Shown here: piece after piece, positions 23,610-35,667 of the stretch
How positions within the stretch are numbered: position 1 is the stretch's first letter
How the letters are laid out: every line of letters starts with the position of its first letter
Origin: Allium sativum
Taxonomy: Eukaryota; Streptophyta; Magnoliopsida; Asparagales; Amaryllidaceae
Length of the DNA stretch: 64,000 nt
Reading direction: 5' to 3'
NCBI GenBank assembly: GCA_030737875.1
Contig: CM060918.1
Span: 773,878,552 to 773,942,551, forward strand
The notes under the pieces: generated by a model
What the model was told of the DNA's origin: nothing
What the model saw: the letters and a program-made list of their open reading frames with translations, nothing else
Databases searched by the model: none
Position numbers and translations under genes: made by a program

Positions 23610-26340
23610 TGTAACACCCCACATCTGCTAGGGTCACTCACAAAGGGAATGCACTAGTTTTGGTGGAGTATTATCTAGGTAAACATGCACAGAGATATCA
23701 CAAGGCAGAACATAAATAAGGCAGCGGTAGAAATTAAAAACCGACTTCTTATTATTTCCAAGAAAAGAGTCAAAAGCTCATATATCCAAGATACAAATTA
23801 TTCCATTACATCAAGTTCATAGTAAAGAAGCATAAACTTAAAACAAAAGTAAATTATTCCCCATAAATAACAGAAGCAGCCATAGCATAGCCCAAGACCA
23901 AACCGTACATGAGCTATCAGAAAGCAAGCTAAATCCAAGCTAAGAGCTAGTGTTTCCTCCCTGAGAACCTGGGGGGAAAACGAAAGAAAACGAGGCGAAA
24001 GAAGAAGGGTCAGTCATAAAGACTGGTAAGCCCTAGTGACTTTCAGCATGAAAACTAGTAAAGGTAACATGATATGAGAAAACCGGAATTAAACATAAGG
24101 ATGATAACAGAACTGGTAGGATAATTAAGATAACAAGATAAGTCAAGTCTGGCATCGCATGTTCAAGGTTCGCTGCGCCGATTGTACTAGTATTCTAACC
24201 CATGTCAAGTATTAACCATGAAATGATCCCTTGGCCCAGTATCATGAAGTGACCCATTACGGGGTCCTACGGTATGATCTATTAATCGATCTGCTCCCTA
24301 CAAGTCCTAGCTCGTCATGTGTCTGTGTCATACGGCCCTATCCTGAAATGTAGTTACCTATGCTAGGTCCACCATAGGGTGTATCAAGTCCTATGGTGCC
24401 AACAACCAACACGAATCAAGCACGCACAGTGTAAATCTACGGGTGCCCAATGCCTGCTTTTTCAACTCCGGACTACATGCATGACCAAAGCCCACCTGAA
24501 CCTACAATGGAGCACCTACTCAGTCGTCGTTCTGGTCGCTTACAATCAGCCCAGTAATCGTGCCCCACCCTGCCTAGTCCTAGGGTATCGTGATACATCT
24601 AAGTGGGTTACTACTGAAAAGGACCGCGTAACTAGGGTTTCTAATGGGTTAAGTGTTGTCATTCAAATTCGTGACTTAACCCTATCCAGATCGTGTATCA
24701 AGTTGGTTAAGTGTGTTCAAGCAGTTCATGACTTAACCCTATCATGTGGCATTAATTCATTAGTGCACGCCAACCTCTCACATTAGACTGACTGTTGTGG
24801 TTAATGGATTTGCCGGGCGGTTCCGGGAAGATTTACACCACAATATAGTCTAACCTTGGGTTTTTACGTGCGATATGACCAACTACCCACATTGGATCCT
24901 ATTGTTTGCAGCCACTGGATTTGCCGGGCAGTTCCGGGCAGATTTACACTGTAAACTCAACCCAACCTCGAGTTGGCCATTTTCAAGTTTATCTAATTGT
25001 CATGCCCACGTTCCAGTTTTCATGTCTATATTCATGTCCAGTTTTCAGGTCATGTTTCATGTCGAATCGTGTCAAGTTCATGTCCATGTTCAGGTTCAAG
25101 TCATAACGACGTTCTTATTCAAGTTTAAAGCTAATTTATGTTTTGCCTAGTCTACCCAATTCGTATTCCCATCGCACGTAAGTTCGAATTGATACAAATA
25201 AATCTAATAGGGAATAACATAAAAAGGAACGAGTATAAGGTGGCAAAAGTGATTACTAGCATAGCATGATATGACTTGAAATAAAAGATTAAAACATTGC
25301 TGGCATATGGAATATTGGCCTCAAACATAAGGATTCCAATTCCAACAAAACAAGATACTAGTCAAGATAACAATTGTCATAAGGTGATAGTATAGTCATG
25401 GTAACGATTGACATAAGGTGATAGTATAGTCATGGTAACGATTGACATAAAGTGATAGTATAGTCATGGTAACGATTGTTATAAGGTGATAGTCATAAAC
25501 ATGTGACTAATAGCAGATTCAACATGATAATAAGAGGGGTTTCTCTTTTTAATTTATAACATGAGTAGGCCCCAAATCAATTTCATAGTAATATCCAAGA
25601 GTCAAGATCCAAGGTAAACGAGAATGAATGTAAACAGTCATCATACATAGGTCCAATTTCAATTTACATCATATTCATATTACATTTACAGTTTAAATCT
25701 AAAAATAACTGGGGCTTACAAATCGTGGTTCAAGAATTAGAAAAAGAGAGTCGATGTTCAATATGCTTAGTCAAGTCCTAATAGAAATCCCCAAATCAGC
25801 AATTCCCTTAATGCAGTCTCAACGTTGAAGAAGCGGTACCTCTCTCAAACTTTTCAACCTGAATCAGAGCAGCATAAGGTCAGAAAGAATTTTGTGTAGA
25901 GAGACTGGTGTTAGGGGTTGTATTTATAAGGTCAGATCAACGAATGTGGACAGAAACGAGGCCAAATACATCAAACTGAATCCATTTTCAGAAATGGGCT
26001 CGGGCACCAGGCCGACCCGGTCCTGGGTAGGTCGACTACATAGTCGACCCCCAGGTCGACCTGGTCCTGGGCGGGAAATTTCCCACCCAGTCCATTTGGA
26101 GGTTTGAAATTCGAATTTTGAATTCGAATTGAACTATTTTTGAACTTGAAAACTTCTGAAAACTTCGAATGGTCATAACTTGGTCATACGGACTCCGATT
26201 CTCGAAAACTCGGACTCGTTTCCAAGCATAATTTCGAGACGAACGCATTGGCGCAACCCGTTTCCCTTGATTCTTATTTTAAAAATTAATTCTGCCCTGA
26301 TTTATGGTTATTATATGTTATAAAAACATGGGTTGTTAAA
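23610..26340 (-). repeat. 5' LTR of the nested gypsy element
   Basis: 2,731 bp, close copy of 15781-18533. The outer end reads TTGTTAAA rather than TTGTTACA, a C-to-A change at the terminal CA. It contains the E2F-like palindrome at 26067-26090 (one mismatch), a TATA box at 25930-25921 and the duplicated module near 24805-24960. Confidence 0.92.
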
Positions 26341-28717
26341 GGGATCATCCTTACCGCTTCAAGACTCTCTAGCCCGAGCCTCAGGCAAGTGCTCAGTAAA
26401 GCCTTGGATCGTCAGGGCCGGTCCACCAATGTGGAATAAAATGCCTGAACACTACGTTTCCCTGCCCTTGGAGGTGTAAATGAGTCCTATGACTCCATCG
26501 GCTCTACATAGTCACCGATATATCCGAGGCGCCTCACAATCCAACAACCACATAAGTCAAACTCGTCAGGGCGTGTAAAACCACTGATGCCACTCTAGCT
26601 GGAAAGAAACGCATGTCTTCCCTGATGTCGTCTCCCGTTTCTGGTTCACAACGGGGTGTGAGGCTCGTGAATTAATGCTACACAAAGCTATGCCACACAG
26701 GCGGTACTTTAATCATCGACCACAAGACTCTGCTTTTCAACAGAAGCCTTGATCATTTGCATCTTAGTATGCCACACAGGCAAACCACTCCATGCAACTG
26801 ATATCCATCAATCACACAGAATGATATCCAATGTCGGACACATAGTCCATTTACAAGTCCGTTCTGGGTCTGAACGAAACCGAAGGCACCTTGTACCTCG
26901 CATATCCATCGATCTCCAAGTACGTCTGGACGATCACCAACTGATTCCCTCCTTTTGGATGTACGGCCCAATCAAGATCATCGGTAATTATCCAAACGAT
27001 GTGAAGACCTCTGGTCTTCGACCACCATCTTCATCCTCAACATATCATCGAATCAGTTATTCAGAATGGGATAAACCCGGTCTTTCTGAATAACTCGCGT
27101 ATATAATAAACAAGTGTTACACAAACACAACATACGCCTCATTCCAATTAAGAATATTCTTTTATTCAAATATTCTTATACTTTGGGAAAGGTTTCCATT
27201 AATTTTATCAAAGATAAATTCCTAAAATTTATTCTTTAATCTTCCTTTGAATATCAATTCAAATCAAATTATGGTTTATCCAAACTAGTCGGGATTAACG
27301 AACCTTACCGAAGTAATCATTTGTTTTAATTTCCCAATCCCAACCTATTCATCTCATGAAGTAAAACTGGTAATACTTCATATCAAACACCACGGTGTTT
27401 TCGGTAAATTCAATTACCATTTCACGTTCAAATCTAATTAAAGATTTACTATCGCTTGGAGCAAAACTGGTGATACTCCATTCTCTATCATTTAAATCTA
27501 ATTAAAGATTCATTAAAACTCCACTTGTTTTTAATCTTCCCAAATCACTATATATGATTATTTACCTTGGGAAATCATATCCGGTCTTTAACTGGGTTAA
27601 AGAACCAATGTCGTTTAAAACACGGTTCATGATAATCCCAAAATCACATTCTACTCCATCGGCCTTTAACCGTAAATTAGCAAGTGAACATTTCCCTAAG
27701 TAATAACCCTGAAGGCCGAAACCAACATCAGATCAATACCCAAAAAACCATTCAACTTAACTAATCTCCAGTTAGTTTCTGATTTTCTTAACTCCGTTGG
27801 GTCTAAGAACGTATTATTAAAGATACCATTCATAAAAACCCAAATCACATTCCATTAATTATCTGGTTAAAGAACAAGTGCTATTAAACACCGTTCACGA
27901 TAAACCCAAAAATCAATTGAAATTCAATTCCAATTAAATACCATTTAATGGGTATACTTCATTAAATCTAAATAAAAAGATTTAATCTTTTTCTCAACTG
28001 GGTTTAAGAACAGTGTTAATGAAGACACCATTCATGACAAACCCAAATACCATTTGATATTAAATACAAGGCTCTGAATAGAAAATATATCGGCTTATAT
28101 TCAATATCAAATTCTACGACCAACAAATATCATATCGGAAATAACGATATAAATATATCTTTCAAATTCCCATTACAATATCTATATAATCACGAAATCC
28201 AACATCGAAATATTCCAAAGACAGTTTCGATTCAAATCCATTCCAATTCAATTAATGGAAATTCTGGTTACTTTTAAAACCCCTTTCAAATCCAATTTAT
28301 TTATTTCAAAAATGAATGTAGTGTAATTCTAGCTCAGAACTAGTTCATTTCGATGAAAATCTATTTTTATCTTTTCAAATATGGAATTTTTCATCCCAAT
28401 TCTTTCCGAATCATTTCTTGTGAATTTACACAAATTATTGTTATTTTTAATAATTTTATCAAGGCCCGTACAGTCGATTACTATCAACGGCCATCGAACT
28501 ACACTTACAGCGACCTTTTCCAAATTTGATTTGGACATTATTCCAAATCCAACCGTTAAATTTCAAATCTCTAATAACCGTTAGAAAGCTCTTTTCGAAA
28601 CGAACCCAACGGTTCCAGTTTTAGGAGAATCCGATGGTCGGATCTCTCGTAATGTCCATTCGAAGTCAATGGTCGAAATTCGCGAACTGCCGCAGCGCGG
28701 CACGTTCTAATCAGGCC

Positions 28718-28720
<3 letters not shown>

Positions 28721-28768
<48 letters not shown>
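28721..28768. repeat. (AT)24 microsatellite
   Basis: An uninterrupted AT dinucleotide run. LTR A has only short, broken AT runs at the same place (10782-10810), so it expanded after insertion. Confidence 0.95.
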
Positions 28769-28770
<2 letters not shown>

Positions 28771-29033
28771 TCGATATCCTTTTAAAACGTATTTTATAAA
28801 TTGTTTTAAATTCGTTTTCAAACCGATTTTAACTTCATATTCAGTTTCTAATCCGAACTGAATATTCCACATCATCGATATATAAATGATAGTATTTTCA
28901 AAATATTATATTTTGAAATCAATTCCTTTTCGATATTCATTATAAAAATGAATAAAATCGATATAGATATCGTTCACGTCAAAATGGCGCAAATCTAATC
29001 AACACGGCTTTATATATTTCAATAACTTTGTTA

Positions 29034-29345
29034 TTCTATTCAACAAATGAATATTTTCTTCAACACATGAATTTTCTTTTATTCAACACATGAATATATA
29101 TTTTATTCAACACATGAATTTTCTTTTATTCAACACACGAATATATATTTTATTCAACACATGAATTTTCTTTTATTCAACAAATGAATATATATGTTTT
29201 ATTCAACACATGAATTTTCTTTTATTCAACACATGAATATATATTTTATTCAACACATGAATTTATATTTTATTCAACACATGAATTTATATTTTATTCA
29301 ACACATGAATTTTCTTTTATTCAACACATGAATATATATTTTCCA
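29034..29345 (-). repeat. ATTCAACACATGAAT tandem array (LTR B)
   Basis: Same array as 11076-11330, with more units (about 60 bp longer). Confidence 0.9.
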
Positions 29346-30023
29346 ACTTGGAATGAGGCCTAATCAATTACCATATAATGTTAATTATATGGATTCCCTA
29401 CAACACATGTATATAATAGCAACGATAAATAATCAACCATCATCCAGAGTGCATTCTACACTACATAAGCATAAAATATAAATATTTATCGCTAATAATA
29501 GCCTGTCAATCAATCGATCGACATACAGCTAATTATTTGGGATTAGTGTACGCCAAATATCATCCCAACACCCATGTGGGGTTTCAAACAATCAAACACA
29601 GGTTTTATTTGTGCAGTTGGGTGATGTGTAAAATTTATCGTCTCAATCAATATCAGTCAAATGTGTGTATATAAACAAATCGTCCGATTTGTTTATAAAT
29701 ATTTATTTTATATTCACGTTAAAAATTATATTTTTAACTATAAAATATTTTCCACTATAAAATATTTTATTCCATTCCACATCACACAATCAACTTTCAC
29801 AACACACCAATTAAACAAACAAGTCATCCATGGTCTGTGGACAACGGGTGTCGGGTGCTACTAAGCACCCTCTGCATCCTAGTATATATTTAAACTAGAA
29901 AATAAATTAAAAGTGAGAAGTTCTCACAGAGAGTTACACTCCTCCGTGCTTTCCTTCTGAACTGTTCGGGTTTCGTTTTGATTTCAGTCGATACCGTCGC
30001 CATCTTTTCCCGTTGTTCACAGT

Positions 30024-30400
30024 AAAAATCATATTTTTACCACTTTATCCCAATAAATAAAATTCATATTTTTATTCTTTCTATAATATAAAAATCATAT
30101 TTTTATTCTTTCTACAATGTAAAAATCATATTTTTAAAACACTACTATATATATGAAGATTATATTTCGAATTCAACTCTACCTAAATAAAAATCATATC
30201 TGCACATAGTTAAAGATCGTATTTTTATTTCATTAGCTATATAAAAATTATATTTTTATTCTCTACATCATATAAAAATTATATTTTTATTCTCTACACC
30301 ATATAAAAATTATATTTTTATTCTCTACATCATATAAAAATTATATTTTTATATCCTTAAAAATCATATCTTTAAAGTGTTAAAAATCATAACTTCTTAT
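30024..30400 (-). repeat. AT-rich 31-bp tandem array (LTR B)
   Basis: Counterpart of 11985-12370, with the same TATAAAAATTATATTTTTA cores and TTCTCTACATC linkers and one unit fewer. Confidence 0.85.
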
Positions 30401-30479
30401 AATCAAAGATCAAAACTTTATATTAATAAAAAATCTAATCTTTAACCTAATCAAAAACAATATTCACATTCAAAGAAAA

Positions 30480-30650
30480 ACCATGTTCATATTGAAAGAA
30501 AAACCAGTTTTTGTATCAAAGAAAAATCGGTTTTTGTATCAAAGAAAAATCAGTTTTTGTATCAAAGAAAAATCGGTTTTTTGTATCAAAGAAAAATCGG
30601 TTTTTCGTATCAAAGAAAAATCGGTTTTTTAAATCAAAGAAAAAAAAATT
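30480..30650 (-). repeat. 24-bp TATCAAAGAAAAATCGG array (LTR B)
   Basis: Counterpart of 12480-12655. Near-identical units with small differences in T-run length. Confidence 0.85.
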
Positions 30651-30689
30651 AGTTTTTAAATCATTAAAGAAAACAAATTCAAGGAGGAA

Positions 30690-30958
30690 AAAAACTCACG
30701 GCGCATTGGGGGGGTTTGCTGCGGTCGAGGGAGGAAGGAGATCCGGCATGACGTTGGGACCCTGGTGCGGCGGCGGCGGCCCTCAGGCGCGGTGGCGGCG
30801 GACTTCATCCATTTGGGGGTGCTGGAGGAAGCGTGACCGCCGGAGAAAAAAGGGGGGCAGCCACTGAGGTCAGTGATGGATGGGGGGACGGGAAAGGCTG
30901 CGGTCGCGCTAGAGGCGCCTGGAGGGAGGCGGCGGCGCGGTTTCCTTTCTCGCATGCC
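30690..30958 (-). other. GC-rich leader block of LTR B with a 99-codon frame
   Basis: Counterpart of 12718-12985. On the minus strand an open frame of 99 codons begins at 30955 (MRERKPRRRLPP) and runs through SGGHASSSTPKWMKS and EGRRRRTRVP into the AT-rich array region. No recognised domain; composition is Arg, Ser and Pro rich. The same peptide is partly readable in LTR A, so it predates the insertion. It may be a leader ORF or a captured fragment. Confidence 0.4.
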
Positions 30959-31937
30959 CCCTTTTTTTTAAATTTCGAATGAGTTTGAGAATAACAAAGT
31001 GAGGGAAGAGAGAATAGAGAGTTGACTTTATAAATTAATATATATTAAATTATTTTAATTCTCCATAAAGTCACTTTCTAATTCGAACCCCAAATCGAAC
31101 CCACCGACTGTCGTCCCCTGCTAATTACCCCCATTTCAAACACAATGGGATATGTTTCGCTTGCCAATTCGGCCGTTTCGATCAGTTTTCGTTTAAATTA
31201 AAATATAAATCATTATATTGAATCTTAAACGTACATTTCAATTTACCGGGGCCACATACTGACTCTAAAAATTCCGAAAAAATATTTTCTAGCTTCGTAT
31301 TGACGATATGATTCTAACAAAACTAATTTCATCAAATTTTAGACCTTTTGGAAAATGGCCATTTTCTGGCCGGTCGAAATTGACTGAAACTGCCAAAATG
31401 CGTTTTCCTGTGCCATGCTCACATATTGATTCATAAAATTATGAATTTTGGAATCTATAAATTACTTGACATCACGGATCCAACAAAAGTGGTTTCGTCG
31501 AAAACGAAGGTCGTTTGCAAAATTTCCATTTTTAAGGGCTAAAATTCCACAACGACTATTCTGAATTTTCAACTGGGCGTAACTTTTTATTCCCGCTATG
31601 AAATTTCAATTTTTCGGATGCGTTGGAAAGATATTCTCAAATAAATTCTAATATTTTTGGTTTCGCTAAAATCCGGTTTATTTTGAATCCTGTACATTCA
31701 TTTGAAATTTGAAATCGAATTCTCGAACTACCGCGCCATTTTCAATTCCTTTTATAATTAAAAATAATTATTTATATTCTAAGGTCGATTCAAATAAAAA
31801 TATACGTTCTAATTCTATTCAAAATAGATTTCTCGTCGTTATTATTTACAATAATTCATTTTAAATATTCAAAATTCATTAAAATTTCCAAAATAAAAAT
31901 TTTAAATTGGCTCAGATTTTCGGGTTATTACACTTGT

Positions 31938-32011
31938 ATTTGCTTGTTAGGCTTTATAAATAAGTAAGCTAAAGGAACCAAACAAAAACCTCCATTTATG
32001 TTCCAACTCAT
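31938..32011 (+). mobile_element. 3' LTR of element Y, segment 2 of 4, with TATA box
   Basis: 74 bp between the giant-LTR element and the gag-only element. It contains CTTTATAAATAAG (31952-31964), a good TATA box. The next Y segment (41492) begins with a CT-rich patch. The gag-only element therefore landed about 50 bp downstream of the TATA box, near the expected transcription start. CTCAT at 32007-32011 is one half of that element's target duplication. Confidence 0.6.
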
Positions 32012-32253
32012 TGTAACACCCCGTATTTTCTGTGAACATAAGGGTAACAAATCAGAGAATAATTAAATTGCAATAAAATAATTAAGGGAAACGGGTTGCG
32101 CCATTGCGTTCGTCTCGAAATTTTGCTTCGAATAGAGTCCAAGTTTGCACAAATCGGACTCCGTATGAAGAAGATACGACCTTTAGAAGTTTCAGTAAAA
32201 ATTAGCCTGGAATTCAAAAATTCATATTCGAAATTAAAAAACAGACCACCGGG

Positions 32254-32277
32254 CTGGGCGGGAAAATTCCCGCCCAG
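32254..32277. promoter_or_regulatory. E2F-like palindrome (gag-only element, 5' LTR)
   Basis: GGGCGGGAAAATTCCCGCCC flanked by CT and AG: a 24-bp inverted repeat with one central mismatch. It lies 242 bp into the LTR, against about 250 bp in the nested element. One strand has GGCGGGAAA, the reverse complement of TTTCCCGCC; the other half reads ATTCCCGCC. Confidence 0.7.
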
Positions 32278-33433
32278 GGCCCAGGTCCACACTAGGTCGA
32301 CCCGGGGGTCGGCCTGGGTAAACAGGTCGACACTAGGGTCGACCTCCCCCCCCCCCCCCCCCCACTTTTCCCAGATCTGTAGACCGATCCATTTTTCTGC
32401 ACCTGGACGCCTTTCTGACCGAATTCTTGAGCTCTAACCAATTTAAACAATCCCAAACCCAGCTTTCTCTCCACATAATTTCATTCTGCCTATACTCTGC
32501 CTCTATTCTAATTAAAAATAAAAAATGGCGTCGCTACTCTGCTAGAATCAAAACTAGAATTAGTGCATCTTCTTCCAATCTAGATATAGTTAAAAGAGAA
32601 TCAAATCTAATCGATAGTCTACGCCAAAGGAGCGCTATTCAGTGTCAGAACACATATTCCAAAATACAAGAATCGTTCCTTTTTGTTGAGTACAGTTATT
32701 TTCAGATATAAACTTTTATTATGATCTTGGCATGGTTATAAATCTGAATGAGGTTATGCATATTCTTATCTGTCAGATATGTTTTTCTGTGACTATTCTG
32801 TATCTCATTTTTCTTTCTGTTCTATAGCCAGGCTACTACGAGCCTGCGCCAAATCTCATAAGAGATTAACGCATGAAAGCTAATTTTGGGAAAAATAATG
32901 AATATTGCAAAATTGGACATAACTGATCTGTGACTGATTTGAAAAAGAACATAGGTTGCAAACTAAGATCTAGGATCAGTGCATACTATGTATAAAAGAC
33001 TGTGATTTGGAAGAAGAATTATTATATGATAGCATATGACTTGGGATTTGGAATATAATGCATATTATAATGCAAGATCTGATTTTGAGGACTTAATACA
33101 TGATTAAGATTTAAGATCTAGATTTTGGGGCATATTTTATACCACGGTCTATGACTTGAAAAGAGAAAAAAAAAATATGTGACTTAGGCATAAAGATCTA
33201 TATTAAAATAGGTTAACTATTAATGTGAATGCGCCTAAATATGGATTTTAGGATATTTGGCATCATAGGTTATAATTTGGCATAATTCATATTGTTTGGG
33301 ACTTTTTAGAGAATATTCTGTACTGTGCAAAGTTTAATTAAAATTTGGGGCATATGTCGTATTATGAATTATGACCATGATTTAGGCATGTAAATTTAGG
33401 CAAGATATGCAAATAGAACTTTAAGAAATAGAT

Positions 33434-33719
33434 AATCCGCTAAATCTGCTGAATTGCCTAATCTGTTATCTGCTAAATCTGTTGAACTGTCTAATCTGCT
33501 AAATCTGTTATCTGCTTAATTTGTTGAATTGCCTAATCTGCTAAATTTGCTGAATTGTCTAATCTGCTCTATTATTTGCTAAATCTGTTGAACTTCCTAA
33601 TCTGCTAAATCTGTTATCTGCTTAATCTGTTGAATTGCCTAATCTGCTAAATCTACTGAATTGCCAAATCTGCTGAAATTGTTGTCTGCTAAATCTGTTG
33701 ATTTCTTAATCTGTTGAAA
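33434..33719 (+). repeat. Degenerate TCTGCTAAATCTGTTGAATTGCC array (5' LTR)
   Basis: TCTGCTAAATCTG, TTGAATTGCCTAA and TTATCTGCTTAA modules repeat in varying order about 20 times. The 3' LTR has the matching array at 39277-39556 with small rearrangements. Confidence 0.9.
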
Positions 33720-33860
33720 GATGAATAATTATAAATTGGAGGCTCGATCTAAAATTGAGCAGAACATGTTAATAGAACTTTGGATAATCTGCCGTAACTT
33801 GTAAAGAAGTTAAATCTGCTAAGTAGACATAATTAGTCTGATATTTTCTGTAAAGTGGCT

Positions 33861-34085
33861 ATGACACGAGGTTAGACTCCATTGCGGTAGAAGCCTGCCC
33901 GGAACCAACCGGCTTAACTAGCGACTGCAAACTGTCATTCTAATGTGAGAGGTCATAGGCATAACTAAAATATGCTTAGACACGAGGTTAGGTCTGGCTT
34001 GTGGCAGAAGTCTGCCCGGAACCGCCCGGCATATCCAGCGGCCACAAGCTACCGACCTAATGTGAGAGGTATGTGCATTAATAAT
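33861..34085 (+). repeat. Duplicated GC-rich module (5' LTR)
   Basis: Two units of roughly 110 bp, each GACACGAGGTTAG ... GCCCGGAACC ... CTAATGTGAGAGGT. They are the homologues, in LTR orientation, of the modules at 16950-17150. Counterpart in the 3' LTR: 39708-39925. Confidence 0.75.
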
Positions 34086-34760
34086 TAATTAATGCAAATC
34101 TAAGATAAACATGATACCTAAAATGTGTTGGGTGGATAGGGTTAAAACAATTGGACTGATGAATCTAATAAACCGGTTTCATAAATCTATAGGCCCAATA
34201 CAAAGTTAGGTAAAACAATCTATAAGTCTGTTAAATCCGTACATCTAATCTGTTAATCTGAAAACTTGTTAACTTGATTGTGTGATCTGTGAACTAGTAA
34301 ATCTGAGCTCTGTATGTCTGAAACTTGTAAACTGGTTAATCTGAAATCTGTTAGTCTAGGGACACAAGGTTAGGAGTGGGAATACTTGTGTCATCTGTTG
34401 CTTGGGACCCATATTAGTCAGTAACCCTTTCTGGTATCAAAACTTTGACCACATGCTATGTAGGGGTCCGGGCACGCTTACTGAACTAATTATAAGTGGT
34501 TCATTCTGATAATGGCGAGGGGTGTTGATGGTGTGTTCCAACCGGGTCATATGCGTGCATGGATCCGGTCTGCTCTGAGAATGTAAGACACCGTGACATC
34601 TGTAAATAGGTCCGTGCCAACAGGTTGCCACTTTAGGGAGTGATACACCCTACTGTGGGGCCGACACAGGGTATTTATGTATTAGGGAGCCGATCGCTTG
34701 GGGGTAGAACTTAGGGTATACTAAGTTCTGTCTTTTTCTGTTGGTACCGTCTTTTTCTAT

Positions 34761-35012
34761 TGGGTGGCAAAACCTGTCTGAGTCTGCGTGGTACCGTCTG
34801 TGGGGTGGTAAAGGCCCATTACTATTGTACACCTAATTCTAACATTCTATTTCCGTAAGGATTATTCTTTTTCTGTCTCTGATTCCGTTTCCGTTTCTGT
34901 TTCTGTACCTTCTGTCCGTTGGGGTGGTAAAGACCCATTACTTGGGTGGTAAAGGCCCATTATTAGTATTCTGCTTCTGTACCTTCCGTCTGTTCGGGTG
35001 GTAAAGGCACAT
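34761..35012 (+). repeat. GGTGGTAAAGGCCCATTA repeats (5' LTR)
   Basis: Four to five copies of GGGTGGTAAAGGCCCATTAC, separated by TTCTGTTTCTGTACC-type pyrimidine-rich linkers. Counterpart in the 3' LTR: about 40584-40840. Confidence 0.8.
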
Positions 35013-35667
35013 TACTAGCATTCTATTTCTATAGAGATTTTTTTTTCGTTTCTGTTTCAGTTTAGACATTAGGGTAACACCTAATCCTGTTATACTAGTA
35101 TTAATGCAGAAAAGCGAGGACTAAGTAAAAAGCTTAGCTTAATTTATATCATTCTGTTAACCTGCTATTCTTATTACGGTTATCTCTCATCCAGTTTTAT
35201 TTACATGTCATGATCTATTATCTGTTTATATGCTGAAAGTCATTGGACTCACCAGACTTATGTATGACCTAGTTTGTTTCTCCTCTTTTCTTTTCGTCCC
35301 CTCCCCCCCCCCCCCCCCCAGGTTTTCGGGGTGGAAACATAGGAGCTTGATTCAGATTCTCTCTACTTGAAGTATTTCTTGGCTTTGGTTCTATCTTTTC
35401 ATAGCAGTTTCTATTGGGGACTATGACTTTAAAAACTATGCATTCTGAATGCTTTTGTACAAGACGGATATTTTGTACCTGAATTCTTATATTGTGATTT
35501 GAAAAGATGTAACCAAACTTATTTCTATTTCTGTTGAAATAAAGTTATAAATTTTTCAAGTACCACTTTATCTGTCTTGTAAATTTCTGTTCTGTCTACT
35601 AAAACTCTCCATCAAAGTTAAGGCATTCCCTATGTGAGTGACCTTAACGGAGGTGGGGTGTTACACT

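Larger units (their letters stand above)
15781..26340 (-). mobile_element. Nested Ty3/gypsy chromovirus (Tekay/Del-like), defective, minus strand
   Basis: A 10,560-bp element with LTRs 15781-18533 (2,753 bp) and 23610-26340 (2,731 bp). It is flanked by GGGAT and inserted in LTR B of the giant-LTR element. On the minus strand it carries PBS, gag, protease, RT, RNase H, integrase and chromodomain in gypsy order, then a 3' untranslated region and PPT. Gag-pol was one continuous frame but now has at least six in-frame stops, one frameshift near 19985 and a deletion/frameshift near 19660. The outer terminal base is also mutated (TTGTTAAA instead of TTGTTACA). The chromodomain and long LTRs suggest the Tekay/Del lineage. 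Confidence 0.93.
7610..31932 (-). mobile_element. Giant-LTR non-autonomous retrotransposon (LARD-like), minus strand
   Basis: Two LTRs (7610-13956 and 14997-31932, the second interrupted by a gypsy insertion) flank a 1,040-bp interior. Outer ends are TGTTACGACCC and GGGTTATTACA, and both flanks carry CTTGT (7605-7609, 31933-31937). Read on the minus strand the order is 5' LTR, PBS (14993-14982), interior, PPT (13970-13958), 3' LTR. LTR lengths are 6,347 and about 6,371 bp once the insert is removed, so they have changed little in size. The interior encodes no gag or pol, so movement would need proteins from another gypsy element. LTRs that together are twelve times the interior are unusual even for LARDs. 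Confidence 0.9.
26346..31932 (-). repeat. 5' LTR (LTR B) of the giant-LTR element, proximal segment
   Basis: Resumes the LTR B sequence after the nested insertion (GGGAT at 26341-26345) and follows LTR A base for base over long stretches, ending TTTCGGGTTATTACA at 31932. It contains longer versions of the same arrays and an expanded (AT)n tract. Confidence 0.92.
32012..35665 (+). repeat. 5' LTR of the gag-only element
   Basis: TGTAACACCCCGTATT...GGTGGGGTGTTACA. It contains an E2F-like palindrome (32254-32277), GTCGAC boxes, a poly-C run (about 32345-32363), a TATA-like AATTTAAAC near 32440, a degenerate TCTGCTAAATCTGTT array (33434-33719), a duplicated GC-rich module (33861-34085) and GGTGGTAAAGGCCCATTA repeats (34761-35012). 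Confidence 0.93.

Noticed and set aside
30656..30955. 99-codon frame annotated as a definite gene
   Set aside because: No recognisable domain and extreme composition. Kept only as a low-confidence leader block and a finding.
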